A stretch of 33,231 bases of DNA, from assembly GCA_024637315.1 (NCBI GenBank), contig JAGXFH010000002.1, forward strand, positions 1 to 33,231, in the 5' to 3' direction. This document shows positions 17,748 to 26,853 of this stretch, piece by piece. This DNA is from Brevirhabdus sp. Its GTDB lineage: Bacteria > Pseudomonadota > Alphaproteobacteria > Rhodobacterales > Rhodobacteraceae. Every line of letters begins with the position of its first letter. Position 1 is the first letter of the stretch. The position numbers and the translations under genes are program-made. The notes under the pieces are model-generated. The model was not told the origin of the DNA. It made no database searches and saw nothing but the letters and a program-made list of their open reading frames with translations.

Positions 17748-19349
17748 TCAGGCGGCGTCTCGGGCGAGGATCTCGCCACGGTGAACTGCTATCCAGGTAT
17801 CCAGTTTCTCAATTGCGGCCGAGCTAAGCCGCAGGCCAAGCTTGTTGCGCCGCCAGACGACGTCCTCGGCGGTGCGGGCATATTCATGGGTGATCAGCCA
17901 AGTGACTTCGGCCTCGGTCAGCGTCGCGCCGAAATCCTGCCCAAGCGCCTCAGGCCGCGTCGCGTCCCCGAGGATCACCTTCGCCTCGGTGCCATAGGCG
18001 CGGACCAACCGCTTGGCATGGAATGCGCTCAGGAAAGGGTATCCGGTCGCCAGTTCGCTTACGAGCCGGTCAAAATCCTCCACCGCGAAATCTCCGCCCG
18101 GCAAGGCGACACCGGCAGTCCAGTCACCCTTGAGACCCGGGAAGTAGGCCGCGACTTCCTTCATCGCGCCCTCCGCAAGCCGACGATAGGTCGTGATCTT
18201 TCCGCCGAACACATTCAGGATCGGCGCTCCGCCGTCGTCGTCGATCTTCAGGGTGTAGTCGCGCGTTGCCGCTGTGGCAGAGCTTGCCCCGTCGTCATAG
18301 AGGGGCCGCACGCCCGAATAGGTCCATACGATGTCATCGCGGCTGATCTCGGTCTTGAAATACTGATTGGCGAAATCGACAAGATACTGCTGCTCTTCCG
18401 GTGTGCACTCGGGCTTCACAGAAGGGTCCTCATGATCCGCGTCAGTGGTCCCGATCAGGGTAAAATCGGTCTCGTACGGAATGGCAAAGATGATTCGCCC
18501 GTCAGTGCCCTGGAAAAAGTAGCACTTATCGTGGTCATAGAGTCGATTGGTCACGATATGGCTGCCCCGCACAAGGCGAACGCCCTCGCTGCTGTTGATC
18601 CGCACCTTCCGCTGGATGATGTCGCCCACCCATGGACCGCCGGCATTGATCAGCATCCTCGCGCGGATCTTCCGTGTCTCGCCGCTGTCGCGATCTTGCA
18701 AGGTCATTTCCCACAGATCATTGACACGCTCGGCACCTATCACTTTCGTCCGCACCAGGATCTTGGCACCCCGCATCTCGGCGTCACGCGCATTGAGCAC
18801 CACGAGGCGCGAATCCTCGATCCAGCAATCTGAATACTCGTAAGCCTTGACGAACTTGTCTTTCAGCGGCGCACCTTCGGGACTGTTCCGAAGGTCCAGC
18901 GTGCGGGTTCCAGGCAGCATGTCGCGCCCGCCCAGATGGTCATACATGAACAGTCCCAAGCGTATCAGCCATGCGGGGCGCCGCCCTTTCATCCAGGGCA
19001 TCACGGCGTTCAGCAAGTTGGAAGTCGGCGTATCGCCCTCGAAACGCATGTCCTCGTGATAAGGCAGCACAAACCGCATCGGCCAAGAGATATGCGGCAT
19101 CGCATTGAGCAGCGTCTCGCGCTCGATCAGCGCCTCGCGCACCAGACGCACCTCAAAATATTCGAGATACCGCAACCCGCCATGAAACAGCTTTGTCGAG
19201 GCAGAGGACGTCGCCGAGGCAAGATCGTTCATCTCCGCCAGCGTGACCGTCAGGCCACGACCCGCTGCATCCCGCGCGATGCCACAACCGTTAATTCCGC
19301 CACCGATGACAAAAAGATCCGTTGTGCGTTTCTCTGGAGACTGGCTCAA
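17748..19349 (-). CDS. glpD: Glycerol-3-phosphate dehydrogenase GlpD
   Basis: FAD-dependent aerobic glycerol-3-phosphate dehydrogenase (533 aa) that oxidises glycerol 3-phosphate to dihydroxyacetone phosphate and passes electrons to quinone at the inner membrane. The N-terminus has the FAD motif FVIGGGINGCGIARDAAGRG, followed by the conserved SSASTKLFHGGLRYLEYFE, and the C-terminal helical domain is complete. The start is TTG at 19349, supported by GGGGAGGG a few bases upstream. First gene of the glp operon, divergent from glpR. It completes the path after transport and GlpK. Confidence 0.97.
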   Translation of the reverse strand: MSQSPEKRTTDLFVIGGGINGCGIARDAAGRGLTVTLAEMNDLASATSSASTKLFHGGLRYLEYFEVRLVREALIERETLLNAMPHISWPMRFVLPYHEDMRFEGDTPTSNLLNAVMPWMKGRRPAWLIRLGLFMYDHLGGRDMLPGTRTLDLRNSPEGAPLKDKFVKAYEYSDCWIEDSRLVVLNARDAEMRGAKILVRTKVIGAERVNDLWEMTLQDRDSGETRKIRARMLINAGGPWVGDIIQRKVRINSSEGVRLVRGSHIVTNRLYDHDKCYFFQGTDGRIIFAIPYETDFTLIGTTDADHEDPSVKPECTPEEQQYLVDFANQYFKTEISRDDIVWTYSGVRPLYDDGASSATAATRDYTLKIDDDGGAPILNVFGGKITTYRRLAEGAMKEVAAYFPGLKGDWTAGVALPGGDFAVEDFDRLVSELATGYPFLSAFHAKRLVRAYGTEAKVILGDATRPEALGQDFGATLTEAEVTWLITHEYARTAEDVVWRRNKLGLRLSSAAIEKLDTWIAVHRGEILARDAA

Positions 19350-19681
19350 CTACGCCCTCCCCTGCGCCGGTTTCACTCATTCGCAATCTTATGGCATGCT
19401 ACAGCGCGTTTTGGAACATTATTTTTTCGTTTCGTCACTGTATTATATAAGTAACCGAAAAAATTAAGCTTTTGTGCTTCAAGTTTGCTGATTGTACCTT
19501 TGAATTAGCAGAAATCCTACCAATCCACGCCGAATCGACCTGCCAGACTCTCGGATTGAAGCCTCATTCGAAAATATCCGAACCTTTCGAGTCAAGGATA
19601 ATCGCTGTTTAGCGCAATTTTGCTTGCAACTCGAAACCGCGCCATTACTTTTTTGCCAGGATTATCAAGGGGAGGCGTCAT
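19350..19681. promoter_or_regulatory. glpD/glpR divergent control region with candidate GlpR operators
   Basis: A 332-bp, AT-rich gap. On the glpD side TTTTTTCG (19422-19429) and CGAAAAAA (19456-19463) are perfect inverted copies around an AT-rich core containing TATTATATAA, a good promoter zone. On the glpR side TTCG-N8-CGAA (19567-19582) is followed by another TTTCGA (19585-19590). DeoR-family GlpR proteins bind TTCG-containing dyads, so both clusters are plausible operators. No small gene or RNA is evident here. Confidence 0.5.
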
Positions 19682-20476
19682 ATGGCGCAGTCATTCCGGC
19701 AGACCGCGATTGTTGAAATCGCCCGCCGTCAGGGACAGGTGACGGTCGAGGGCCTCGCCGAGCACTTCGGCGTCACCCTGCAAACCATTCGCCGCGATCT
19801 GACCGAGCTGGCCGATACCGGCAAGCTCGAGCGCGTCCATGGCGGCGCGGTTCTTCCCTCTGGCACAACCAATATCGGCTATGAGGACCGGCGCACGCTC
19901 AACCATGCGGCCAAGGTGGATATCGCTCGCACCTGCGTGGCGGACCTTCCCGACGATTGCTCGATCTTCCTCAACATCGGCACCACGACCGAGGCAGTCG
20001 CCGCTGAGCTTCTCAACCATCGCAACATCCTGGCGATCACCAACAACATGAACGTCGCCAATATCCTTGCCGCTTCCAAGGAGTGCCAGGTGATCATCAC
20101 CGGCGGACGCCTGCGCCGCGCCGATGGCGGCCTCGTCGGCACCCTGACCAGCGACTCCATCCGCCAATTCAAATTCGACTACGCCGTCATCGGCTGTTCC
20201 GCGCTGGATGAAGAAGGCGACATTCTTGATTTCGACGTCGATGAGGTCAGTGTCAGCCAGACGATCATCGAGCGTTCGCGCAAGGTGTTCCTCGTGGCCG
20301 ATCACACCAAGTTCCAGCGCACAGCGCCTGCGCGCATTGGCTCGCTGGAAATGGTCGATGTTTTCTACACAGACCAGCCTCTTCTGCCCGAGCTTCAGCA
20401 GCGCTGCCGCCAATGGCAGACCGAGGTGGTGGTCTGCCATCCATCCCGCATCTTGACCCAAGGGACTGGAGCATAA
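19682..20476 (+). CDS. glpR: DeoR-family glycerol operon repressor GlpR
   Basis: 264-aa DeoR/GlpR regulator. The N-terminal helix-turn-helix is clear (RQGQVTVEGLAEHFGVTLQTIRRDL, then the HGGAVLP wing). The C-terminal sugar-phosphate sensor domain shows NIGTTTEAVA, ITNNMNVA, ITGGRLRR and VADHTKF. GGGGAGG lies 7-8 bases before the ATG. Divergent from the glpD operon, so it probably represses it and responds to glycerol 3-phosphate. In the rhizobial operon glpR is usually co-directional; here it is flipped. Confidence 0.94.
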   Translation: MAQSFRQTAIVEIARRQGQVTVEGLAEHFGVTLQTIRRDLTELADTGKLERVHGGAVLPSGTTNIGYEDRRTLNHAAKVDIARTCVADLPDDCSIFLNIGTTTEAVAAELLNHRNILAITNNMNVANILAASKECQVIITGGRLRRADGGLVGTLTSDSIRQFKFDYAVIGCSALDEEGDILDFDVDEVSVSQTIIERSRKVFLVADHTKFQRTAPARIGSLEMVDVFYTDQPLLPELQQRCRQWQTEVVVCHPSRILTQGTGA

Positions 20477-20541
20477 CGGCCGAACCGACTCCATTTGATT
20501 AACACTGGCTTTCTGCTGTGATTTGGGTGAACGGTTTCCTG

Positions 20542-21459
20542 ATGACGGCCTTGAACCCAACTTCCAACATTGCGGATGCACACAGACATGGCGTTCTGTT
20601 CGTCTTTGCGGCAGGCGTGCTCTTGTCGACGGTCGGGCTTGGCATCAGGCTTATCGAGGACGCGGTGGTGTGGCAGATCCTGCTTTATCGCTCGATCAGC
20701 CTCACCGTGCTTTTGTACATCGTGCTGCGATTGCGGTCTGGCGAAAGCCCGTTTGCCCAAGTCCGTCGCATCGGGTTTGCGGCAGTCATTGCCGGGTTTT
20801 CGCTGGTGGTCGCCTATTCCGGCGGCATCTATGCCATCCAGACCACTTCTGTTGCCAATGCCATGTTGCTTTTCGCCACGGCACCATTCATGGCCGCAAT
20901 TCTGGGTTGGATCATACTGCGGGAACGCGTACGCCGCGCAACCTGGATCGCGATTGGCGTGGCCATCGCAGGCATTGCCATCATGGTCTCCAACAAGTCT
21001 GGTGGGGTGGCTCTGATAGGGAGCTTGGCCGCATTGGGATCTGCCCTTGGGTTTGCGGTCTTCACCGTGGCTTTGCGCTGGGGCAAATCCGGCGAGATGC
21101 TGCCCTCCGTCTTTCTGTCCGGGATCTTTGCCATCTTCATCACTTTCGCGATTTGCCGGATATCGGGATTGTCGGTTGTCCTGTCCGCCAATGATGGCAG
21201 CATTGCCATGGGGATGGGTGTGTTCCAGGTCGGCGCGGGTCTGATCCTCTACACGCTCGGGTCACGAAGCTTGCCTGCCGCTGAACTCGCCTTGCTGTCG
21301 TTGGCAGAGGTTCTGCTTGGCCCGCTTTGGGTTTGGGTGTTCCTCGGCGAAACTGCAACCGTCAACACGCTGATCGGAGGGGCTATCCTGCTCGCCGCCA
21401 TTGCGGGCAATGCCGTTTCTGGGAAGCGACGAAAACCTCCGCCGATCACCAGTCCGTAA
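20542..21459 (+). CDS. EamA-family (DMT) transporter
   Basis: About 305 aa with ten predicted membrane helices in two EamA repeats. The first repeat ends in FMAAILGWIILRERVRRATWIAIGVAIAGIAIM and the second in LAEVLLGPLWVWVFLGETATVNTLIGGAILLAAI, the classic motif pair for drug/metabolite transporters. Substrate unknown; members export amino acids, metabolites or drugs. The start is uncertain: the frame opens at GTG 20518 and has ATG 20542, neither with a clear ribosome binding site. It follows glpR by 65 bases on the same strand but need not be related to glycerol. Confidence 0.85.
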   Translation: MTALNPTSNIADAHRHGVLFVFAAGVLLSTVGLGIRLIEDAVVWQILLYRSISLTVLLYIVLRLRSGESPFAQVRRIGFAAVIAGFSLVVAYSGGIYAIQTTSVANAMLLFATAPFMAAILGWIILRERVRRATWIAIGVAIAGIAIMVSNKSGGVALIGSLAALGSALGFAVFTVALRWGKSGEMLPSVFLSGIFAIFITFAICRISGLSVVLSANDGSIAMGMGVFQVGAGLILYTLGSRSLPAAELALLSLAEVLLGPLWVWVFLGETATVNTLIGGAILLAAIAGNAVSGKRRKPPPITSP

Positions 21460-21478
21460 GTGGTACTGCCACTTGCGG
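21454..21478 (+). terminator. Hairpin at the end of the EamA gene
   Basis: CCGTAAGTGG (21454-21463) pairs with CCACTTGCGG (21469-21478) around a 5-base loop, with one G-T pair. It overlaps the stop codon of the transporter gene. No T-run follows, so it may act as a weak terminator or 3' protector. The remaining 235 bases to the convergent AbrB-type gene show nothing else. Confidence 0.45.
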
Positions 21479-21713
21479 CCCTGTTCAAAGTTTGGGGACG
21501 TCAGAAATGCGCGGCGAGGCACGCCATTGCGGACATCCGCAGCACAGGATGGCACGATCGTTCCAGCTTTCGCAGGGTGAACACATCCGCGAAGCTCAGG
21601 GGACTGAGCGACTTCAGGACTGACCTGATCCTCTATTGGCTCATAGCTTGAATGTACCAGATGGCTTTTTTCTAAGCTGCAGGAAATCTGCTGCGCATGC
21701 GATCTTCTTCCCG

Positions 21714-22748
21714 TCATGGGTGGCGGTTCCGCGCCACGAATACAGGAATGAGAATGCCAAGAACGAACAGGCGAAAGACATGATGCGCCGCCACGAATGC
21801 GGGCTCGAGCCCCGTCTCAATGGCGAGCGCGGCCATTACCTCGACCCCGCCGGGCGCGAAAGCCAGCAGCAGCGCTGCGGGCGGCATGCCGACGATCTGC
21901 GCAGTCAGAACCGCCCCGAGCGCGGCAACCGCGCAGGCGATCAGGGTGGTCATGACCCCGGCCCAGCAAGCGCCGGCCAGCCTCCGCCGATCGAAGCCGC
22001 GGAATCGTGTGCCAATCAGTGCACCCATGCAGACGAAGGCCGCGACCGTCAGCGAGGGCGGCATTGCGCCTGATGTCAGGTCGGCGCCATGACCCACCGC
22101 CGATACGACCATGGCCCCGATGAGTAGCGGCGCGGGTACGCCGAAGTGCTTGAACAGTAGCCCCAGCCCGAGCGCGAGCGGAAAGGTCAGCGCAAGCGCC
22201 ATCGCCGAAATCGGGCCCTGATCTTTCAGATAGGCCGTCCCCTCTACCCCCCAGATCGCGATCAGCACCGGCACCAGGAGCGTCAGCAGGAGAACGCGTA
22301 CGGTCTGCACCAGCGCCACACGCGGGACATCGGCGGCAAGGTCGGTCGACAGTCCGAGAACGTAGCTCAGATGCCCCGGTGTCGCGGCCAAAAGCGCGGT
22401 CATTCGGTCATAGCCAAATCCATGCACCAGCGCGGCACGGGCGGCGACCACCACGACGATCAGGGCCGCGGTCAGCACGGCCAGCGACAGCGGCCAGGCC
22501 AGCGCGGTCGCGATCACTTCGGGCGTCACTGTGCTGCCGATCGAGACGCCGATGACCAGGAACACCGCGTCGCGCAGAAGCGGCGGGATCGCGGTTGGCA
22601 GGCCGAGAAGCGTGGCCACCGACACCGCGGCGGCCGGCCCCGTCAGTACCGCAGCGGGAAAGCCGACCAGCCAGAATAGCCCAGCCCCGACCGCGCCGAT
22701 CATGAGCGTCGGCAGCGTTTCCCGCCAAGCCGGGTCAATCGCCGTCAT
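21714..22748 (-). CDS. AbrB-family membrane protein (duplicated AbrB domain)
   Basis: 344-aa polytopic membrane protein with about ten helices in two repeats. Both repeats carry the family pattern: GFPAAVLTGPAAAVSVATLLGLP in the first and FGVPAPLLIGAMVVSAVGHG in the second, with TPGHLSYVLGL and FAPGGVEVMAALA as the matching re-entrant-like segments. Members are often mislabelled as ammonia monooxygenase; the function is not established and transport is likely. The ATG at 22748 lies 14 bases inside the lyase gene, so it is the last gene of the tctC operon. It may export a product or take part in substrate exchange; that is inference. Confidence 0.85.
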   Translation of the reverse strand: MTAIDPAWRETLPTLMIGAVGAGLFWLVGFPAAVLTGPAAAVSVATLLGLPTAIPPLLRDAVFLVIGVSIGSTVTPEVIATALAWPLSLAVLTAALIVVVVAARAALVHGFGYDRMTALLAATPGHLSYVLGLSTDLAADVPRVALVQTVRVLLLTLLVPVLIAIWGVEGTAYLKDQGPISAMALALTFPLALGLGLLFKHFGVPAPLLIGAMVVSAVGHGADLTSGAMPPSLTVAAFVCMGALIGTRFRGFDRRRLAGACWAGVMTTLIACAVAALGAVLTAQIVGMPPAALLLAFAPGGVEVMAALAIETGLEPAFVAAHHVFRLFVLGILIPVFVARNRHP

Positions 22749-23514
22749 AGGTCCATCGGTAGGATGGCGGCGTCGGTCCCTTGTTGCGCCCACCCTGCTG
22801 CACCTGTTCCCAGGCATGGGCGAGCAGGCCCACTGAGCGCGAGAGACCAAAGAACCCGCGCGCGAGCGGCGGCGGGCAGCCAAGTTCGGCGTAGATCACG
22901 GCGGTCGCACCGTCGATGTTCATCGGCACCGGCTTGCCCCGCTCTTGCGCCAGGTGACGTTCGATGGCGCGACCGATCTCGGCATAAGAGCCAGTGACTG
23001 CGCCTGCCTCGGCAGCCTCGTCCACCAGCGCCAGCAGACGCGGCGCGCGCGGATCGACGGGCTTGTGGAAGCGGTGGCCAAAACCGGGAAGGTAGCGGCC
23101 ATGCTCGGCACGCCAGTCATCAAGTGCCGCGGCCAGCGCCTCGGGACCGGCTCGCTCGACGGCGCGGTAAAGCGCCACCGCCTGCTCTCCCGCCCCGCCA
23201 TGCACGTCGCCCAGCATGTTCAGGCCGGTCGCCATGGCTGATTGCAGGCCGATACCGCAGGTTGCGGCCATCCGCGCCGCGGCGATGGAAGGCGCCTGCG
23301 GCCCGTGATCCACCGCGGCCACCAGAGCCGCCTCGAAGAGCGTCTCCCGGGGGCCGGCGATCTCCTCCCCGGTCACCATCAGCCAGATCATGCGGGCAAA
23401 ACCGGTCGTCCCGATCAGCTCCTGCACGGGGCGGCCGCGCAGGTGGATGCGGCCGGGCTCCATATCGATGATCTTGGTCCGCCACCAGTCGCTGACATCC
23501 TTGCCGTCGCTCAT
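22735..23514 (-). CDS. Citryl-CoA-lyase-like protein (short citrate synthase fold)
   Basis: 259-aa protein that matches the C-terminal two thirds of citrate synthase and lacks its N-terminal domain, the architecture of citryl-CoA lyase. Active-site positions are kept: His70 (VDHGPQAPS), His105 (GDVHGGAGEQ), His147 (PGFGHRFH) and Asp201 (NIDGATAVI), matching E. coli citrate synthase His229, His264, His305 and Asp362. Citryl-CoA lyase splits citryl-CoA to acetyl-CoA and oxaloacetate. It overlaps the upstream CoA-transferase gene by 4 bases (ATGA), so the transferase could make the CoA ester that this enzyme cleaves. Other 3-hydroxy-3-carboxyacyl-CoA substrates are possible. Family call firm, substrate inferred. 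Confidence 0.87.
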   Translation of the reverse strand: MSDGKDVSDWWRTKIIDMEPGRIHLRGRPVQELIGTTGFARMIWLMVTGEEIAGPRETLFEAALVAAVDHGPQAPSIAAARMAATCGIGLQSAMATGLNMLGDVHGGAGEQAVALYRAVERAGPEALAAALDDWRAEHGRYLPGFGHRFHKPVDPRAPRLLALVDEAAEAGAVTGSYAEIGRAIERHLAQERGKPVPMNIDGATAVIYAELGCPPPLARGFFGLSRSVGLLAHAWEQVQQGGRNKGPTPPSYRWTYDGD

Positions 23515-24725
23515 ATCTCGCCTGCCTCCCGCATCGCCGCGATCTCGTCCGGGCGATAGCCCAGACTGTCGAGAATATCGTCCGTATCAAGGCCCAGCAC
23601 CGGCGGCGGGTCCGCCACGGTCGGTCGGCGACCGTCGATCATCGCGCCGATACGCATCACGTCAATGGCGCGGCCCACGCCGGGGACATCCTCGAACCGG
23701 GCGAGCAGGTCGCGCCCGGTAACCTGGGGATGGGCAAGGATTTCCGGCACGCTCATCACCGCGCCCGACGGTACGCCGATCGCGTTCATCTCGCATGCCC
23801 AGTCGCGGGCGGGACGGGTCGTCAGTACAGTCTCCAACTCGGCCTTCAGGCGCAGCCGGTTCGCCTTTCGCGCCTCGCGCGTGGCAAAGGCCGGGTCCGC
23901 CATCAGGTCGTCGCAGCCAAGGTGGCGGGCCAGGGCCTGCCACTGCTCATCCTTGTTGGCGGCGATGTTGATCAGCCCGTCGGCGCATTGGAACGCGCCG
24001 GAGGGGGCGGAGGTCGGGTTCTCGTTGCCCTGCGGGGCGGGCGTGACGCCGCCAATCAGGTGGTTCGAAACGACCCAGCCCATGGACACCAGCACACTGT
24101 CAAGCATCGATACGTCGATGACGCAGCCGCGCTGCTTCGCGTTCAACGCGCCGAGGATCACCATCGCCGCCGTCAGCCCACCCACGGTGTCGGCCAGCGG
24201 ATAACCCACTCGCAAGGGCGCACTGTCCGCGTCTCCTGTGACGGACATGACGCCGGACGCGCCCTGGATGATCTGGTCATAGGCAGGCCGGCCCGCCCAC
24301 GGTCCCGTCTGCCCGAAGCCGGAGATCGCGCAATAGATCAACGCCGGGTTATCGGCCCGGAGCGTGTCCGGGCCAAGACCGAGTCGCTCCATCACCCCGG
24401 GGCGGAAGTTCTCGACCAGAACGTCCGCGCGGCGCACGAGGCGGCGCAGCACCTCCTTGCCGCGGCCGCTCTTGAGGTTCAGCGTCAGGGATTGCTTGCC
24501 CGCGTTTTGCGCCAGAAAGCTGATGCCCATGCCGCGCGCAGACAGGTCCGGATCGGCGCCGAGGTTGCGAGCCAGGTCGCCCCGGCCGACCGCCTCCACC
24601 TTGATCACGTCGGCGCCCAGATGCGCCAACTGGTGGCAGGCGAAGGGGCCAGCCAGAACGTTCGTCAGGTCCAGCACGCGGACCCCGGCAAGGGGTCTTT
24701 GCGCCGGAACGGCCTCAGTCGCCAT
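23511..24725 (-). CDS. Class III (CaiB/BaiF) CoA-transferase
   Basis: 404-aa family III CoA-transferase. Seen are PLAGVRVLDLTNVLAGPFA at the start, GADVIKVE, NLKSGRGKEVLRRL, ADVLVENFRPGVMERLGL, CAISGFGQTGPWAGRPAYD, and Asp179 in YPLADTVGGL, the residue that forms the acyl-enzyme intermediate. These enzymes move CoA between carboxylic acids. It starts 11 bases inside tctA and overlaps the lyase gene, so its substrate is probably the acid brought in by TctABC; an acyl-CoA:citrate (or similar tricarboxylate) CoA-transferase fits best. Formyl-CoA or citramalate-type transferase activity is the main alternative. Confidence 0.9.
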   Translation of the reverse strand: MATEAVPAQRPLAGVRVLDLTNVLAGPFACHQLAHLGADVIKVEAVGRGDLARNLGADPDLSARGMGISFLAQNAGKQSLTLNLKSGRGKEVLRRLVRRADVLVENFRPGVMERLGLGPDTLRADNPALIYCAISGFGQTGPWAGRPAYDQIIQGASGVMSVTGDADSAPLRVGYPLADTVGGLTAAMVILGALNAKQRGCVIDVSMLDSVLVSMGWVVSNHLIGGVTPAPQGNENPTSAPSGAFQCADGLINIAANKDEQWQALARHLGCDDLMADPAFATREARKANRLRLKAELETVLTTRPARDWACEMNAIGVPSGAVMSVPEILAHPQVTGRDLLARFEDVPGVGRAIDVMRIGAMIDGRRPTVADPPPVLGLDTDDILDSLGYRPDEIAAMREAGEI

Positions 24726-26229
24726 CGGCCACCCCTTCGGCCCGCTTGCGCGCGCGATAAGCCCGGAAGCTTGGCAGAACCACCAGAATTACCGCCAGCG
24801 CCAGAAGGCCCAAGGTCATCGGGCGTTCCAGCAGAAAACCAAAGCCCCGATAAAGTTGCATGGCGCGGGCGAAATTGTTCTCCAGCATGACGCCGAGAAT
24901 GAACCCGATCAAAAGCGGCGCCAGCGGATAATCGGCAAATCGCAGGATCGTCGCCACCACCCCGAAGCCGACAAGGATCAGCAATTCGGTAGAGTTATTC
25001 TGCCCCAGGTAGCTGCCCATAAGCGTGAAAAACAGGATGAAAGGGATAAGGAATGTTCGCGGGATCGTCAGAATCTTCGCGATATAGGGAATCAACGGCA
25101 GGTTCAGGATCAGAAGGACAAGGTTGCCGATATACATCGAGATGATGACGGCCCAGAAGACATCCGGCTCATCTATCATCAGTCGCGGCCCCGGCGTCAC
25201 GTTCAGCGCCAGAAGCGCGCCAAGCAGGATCGCAGTGGTCCCAGACCCCGGGATGCCAAGCGTCAATAGCGGCACGAAAGACCCGGTGCAGGCAGCATTG
25301 TTCGCTGTCTCGGGCGCAGCAAGCCCCTTGATCGAGCCCTTGCCGAATTCTGCCTGCTCTGCCCCCTTGGCGATGTTGCGTTCCACCGCATAACCAAGGA
25401 AGGAGGCGATGGTGGCCCCCGCGCCCGGCAGAACGCCAATGAAGAAGCCCTGCAGGGACTGACGCCCGATCACCGGGGCAATGCTGCGCGCTTCGGCCCG
25501 GGTAATCCGCATCCCGGTGATCTTGCCGCTGTCGCCGGTTGCGGCGCGGGCGGGGTTCATCACCAGAAACAGCGCCTCGGGCAAGGCGAACATCGCCATC
25601 GCCAGCGTGATGAAGGAAAAGCCTGATTGCAGCTCCATCATCCCGAAGGTGAAGCGCGGCGTGTTCGACAAGGCGCCCTCGCCCACCGTACCCATCATCA
25701 GGCCAAGGATCGTCATCATCAGCGCCTTTCCCACCTGCCCCGTGCCGGCAAAGGCCGCGATCGCCGACAAACCGACAACCATCAGCGCGAAATATTCCGC
25801 CGAATGGAACAGCAGCGCGACCGTGGACAGCGCGGGTGCAAAGATCATCAACAAGATCGCTCCGATGGTGCCGCCAGCGAAACTGGCGACGGCTGCAATG
25901 GTCAGCGCCTTGCCCGCCTGCCCCTTGCGCGCCATGGGGTAGCCGTCGAAACTGGTCGCGACCGTGCCCGCGACCCCCGGCGCGTTCAGCAGGATCGACG
26001 AAGTGGAGCCACCGAAGATCGCGCCGTAATAGACGCCCGACAGCAGGATCAGGGCCGCCGTGGGATCGCCGATGCCGATGGCGACGGGGATCATGATGGC
26101 GATGATCGACATCGGCCCAAGGCCGGGCAACATGCCGATCAGTGTACCGATGATGCAGCCCACAACCACCATGATCAGGTTGAAAGGGGTGACTGCCGCA
26201 GAAAGACCGATCAGAATTCCTTCAAGCAT
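24715..26229 (-). CDS. tctA: Tripartite tricarboxylate transporter large subunit TctA
   Basis: 504-aa integral membrane protein with about eleven or twelve helices. The family signature GTLIGMLPGLGPMSIIAIMIP lies near the N-terminus, followed by YGAIFGGSTSSILLNAPGVAGT and, in the second half, the mirror motif GSFVPLLTLGIPGSGTTAILLGAL. TctA forms the sodium- or proton-driven channel that takes a tricarboxylate from TctC. AAGGAAGG precedes the ATG, 13 bases after tctB. It overlaps the CoA-transferase gene by 11 bases. Confidence 0.96.
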   Translation of the reverse strand: MLEGILIGLSAAVTPFNLIMVVVGCIIGTLIGMLPGLGPMSIIAIMIPVAIGIGDPTAALILLSGVYYGAIFGGSTSSILLNAPGVAGTVATSFDGYPMARKGQAGKALTIAAVASFAGGTIGAILLMIFAPALSTVALLFHSAEYFALMVVGLSAIAAFAGTGQVGKALMMTILGLMMGTVGEGALSNTPRFTFGMMELQSGFSFITLAMAMFALPEALFLVMNPARAATGDSGKITGMRITRAEARSIAPVIGRQSLQGFFIGVLPGAGATIASFLGYAVERNIAKGAEQAEFGKGSIKGLAAPETANNAACTGSFVPLLTLGIPGSGTTAILLGALLALNVTPGPRLMIDEPDVFWAVIISMYIGNLVLLILNLPLIPYIAKILTIPRTFLIPFILFFTLMGSYLGQNNSTELLILVGFGVVATILRFADYPLAPLLIGFILGVMLENNFARAMQLYRGFGFLLERPMTLGLLALAVILVVLPSFRAYRARKRAEGVADGD

Positions 26230-26242
26230 CTTTCAGCCTTCC

Positions 26243-26734
26243 TTACATGAAGAATCCGGGCCAGGGGCGCAGGAAGATCCCCAGCAGCTCTTGGACCAGA
26301 TACCAGATCGACCCTGCAGCGACGGCCGCGACGGGGATCAGAATGTGAAACCGTCGCTCGCCCAGAATGACGGCGCCCAGAACAAGAAAACCGATTGTGG
26401 ACCCGACAAACCCGAGCGGGCGCAGCGTCAGCGCGTACATTACCATCAACACAAGCAGGCCGATGGCTTGGCCCACGTGGTAATCTCCCAATCGACTTAG
26501 ATCGATGGTGCCGTCCTTGACTTCGACGTCATTCGCGGCGGGTTTAGGGGTGAAAAGAACGATTAGCCCCACGATGATGCCAAGAACCGCCAGGATCTTG
26601 GGGAATGTCGAGGGCCAGACAGGGTTGCGTTGCAGGATCGGCGGCAGCAGCTGATCCATCGTGAAAAATGCAGCATAGCCGTAGACGCAACACAGCGCGA
26701 CGAAGGCCAGCGCGATAAAGCGATCAAGCGCCAT
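26243..26734 (-). CDS. tctB: Tripartite tricarboxylate transporter small subunit TctB
   Basis: 163-aa membrane protein with four predicted helices, including IALAFVALCCVYGYAAFFTM and FPKILAVLGIIVGLIVLF, separated by a polar loop, the usual TctB layout. Sequence in this family is poorly conserved, so the call rests on size, topology and place between tctC and tctA. Start ATG 26734 is preferred because GGAGGG lies 7 bases upstream; the frame opens five codons earlier. Confidence 0.9.
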   Translation of the reverse strand: MALDRFIALAFVALCCVYGYAAFFTMDQLLPPILQRNPVWPSTFPKILAVLGIIVGLIVLFTPKPAANDVEVKDGTIDLSRLGDYHVGQAIGLLVLMVMYALTLRPLGFVGSTIGFLVLGAVILGERRFHILIPVAAVAAGSIWYLVQELLGIFLRPWPGFFM

Positions 26735-26774
26735 TGGTCGTCCCTCCATTCATTCGGTTTGTCTTGTCGGGCGC

Positions 26775-26811
26775 GGATGCCCCGGCCTCAAAAAGAGGCG
26801 CCGGGACATCC
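26775..26811 (-). other. Intercistronic hairpin between tctC and tctB
   Basis: An imperfect 14-bp stem: GGATG and CCCGGCCTC (26775-26789) pair with GAGG, CCGGG and CATCC (26795-26811) around an AAAAA loop, with one mismatch and a two-base bulge. It is in the 119-base gap after the binding-protein gene. It probably stabilises the tctC message so that the binding protein outnumbers the membrane subunits. On the plus strand it is followed by TTTTT, but no plus-strand gene ends here. Confidence 0.5.
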
Positions 26812-26853
26812 TTTTTCAGGCAACATGCAACCCTTGACAGATCGCCGCCTGGA

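Noticed and set aside
26775-26816. Plus-strand intrinsic terminator (hairpin followed by TTTTT)
   Set aside because: No plus-strand gene ends here; the hairpin makes more sense as a tctC message stabiliser on the minus strand.
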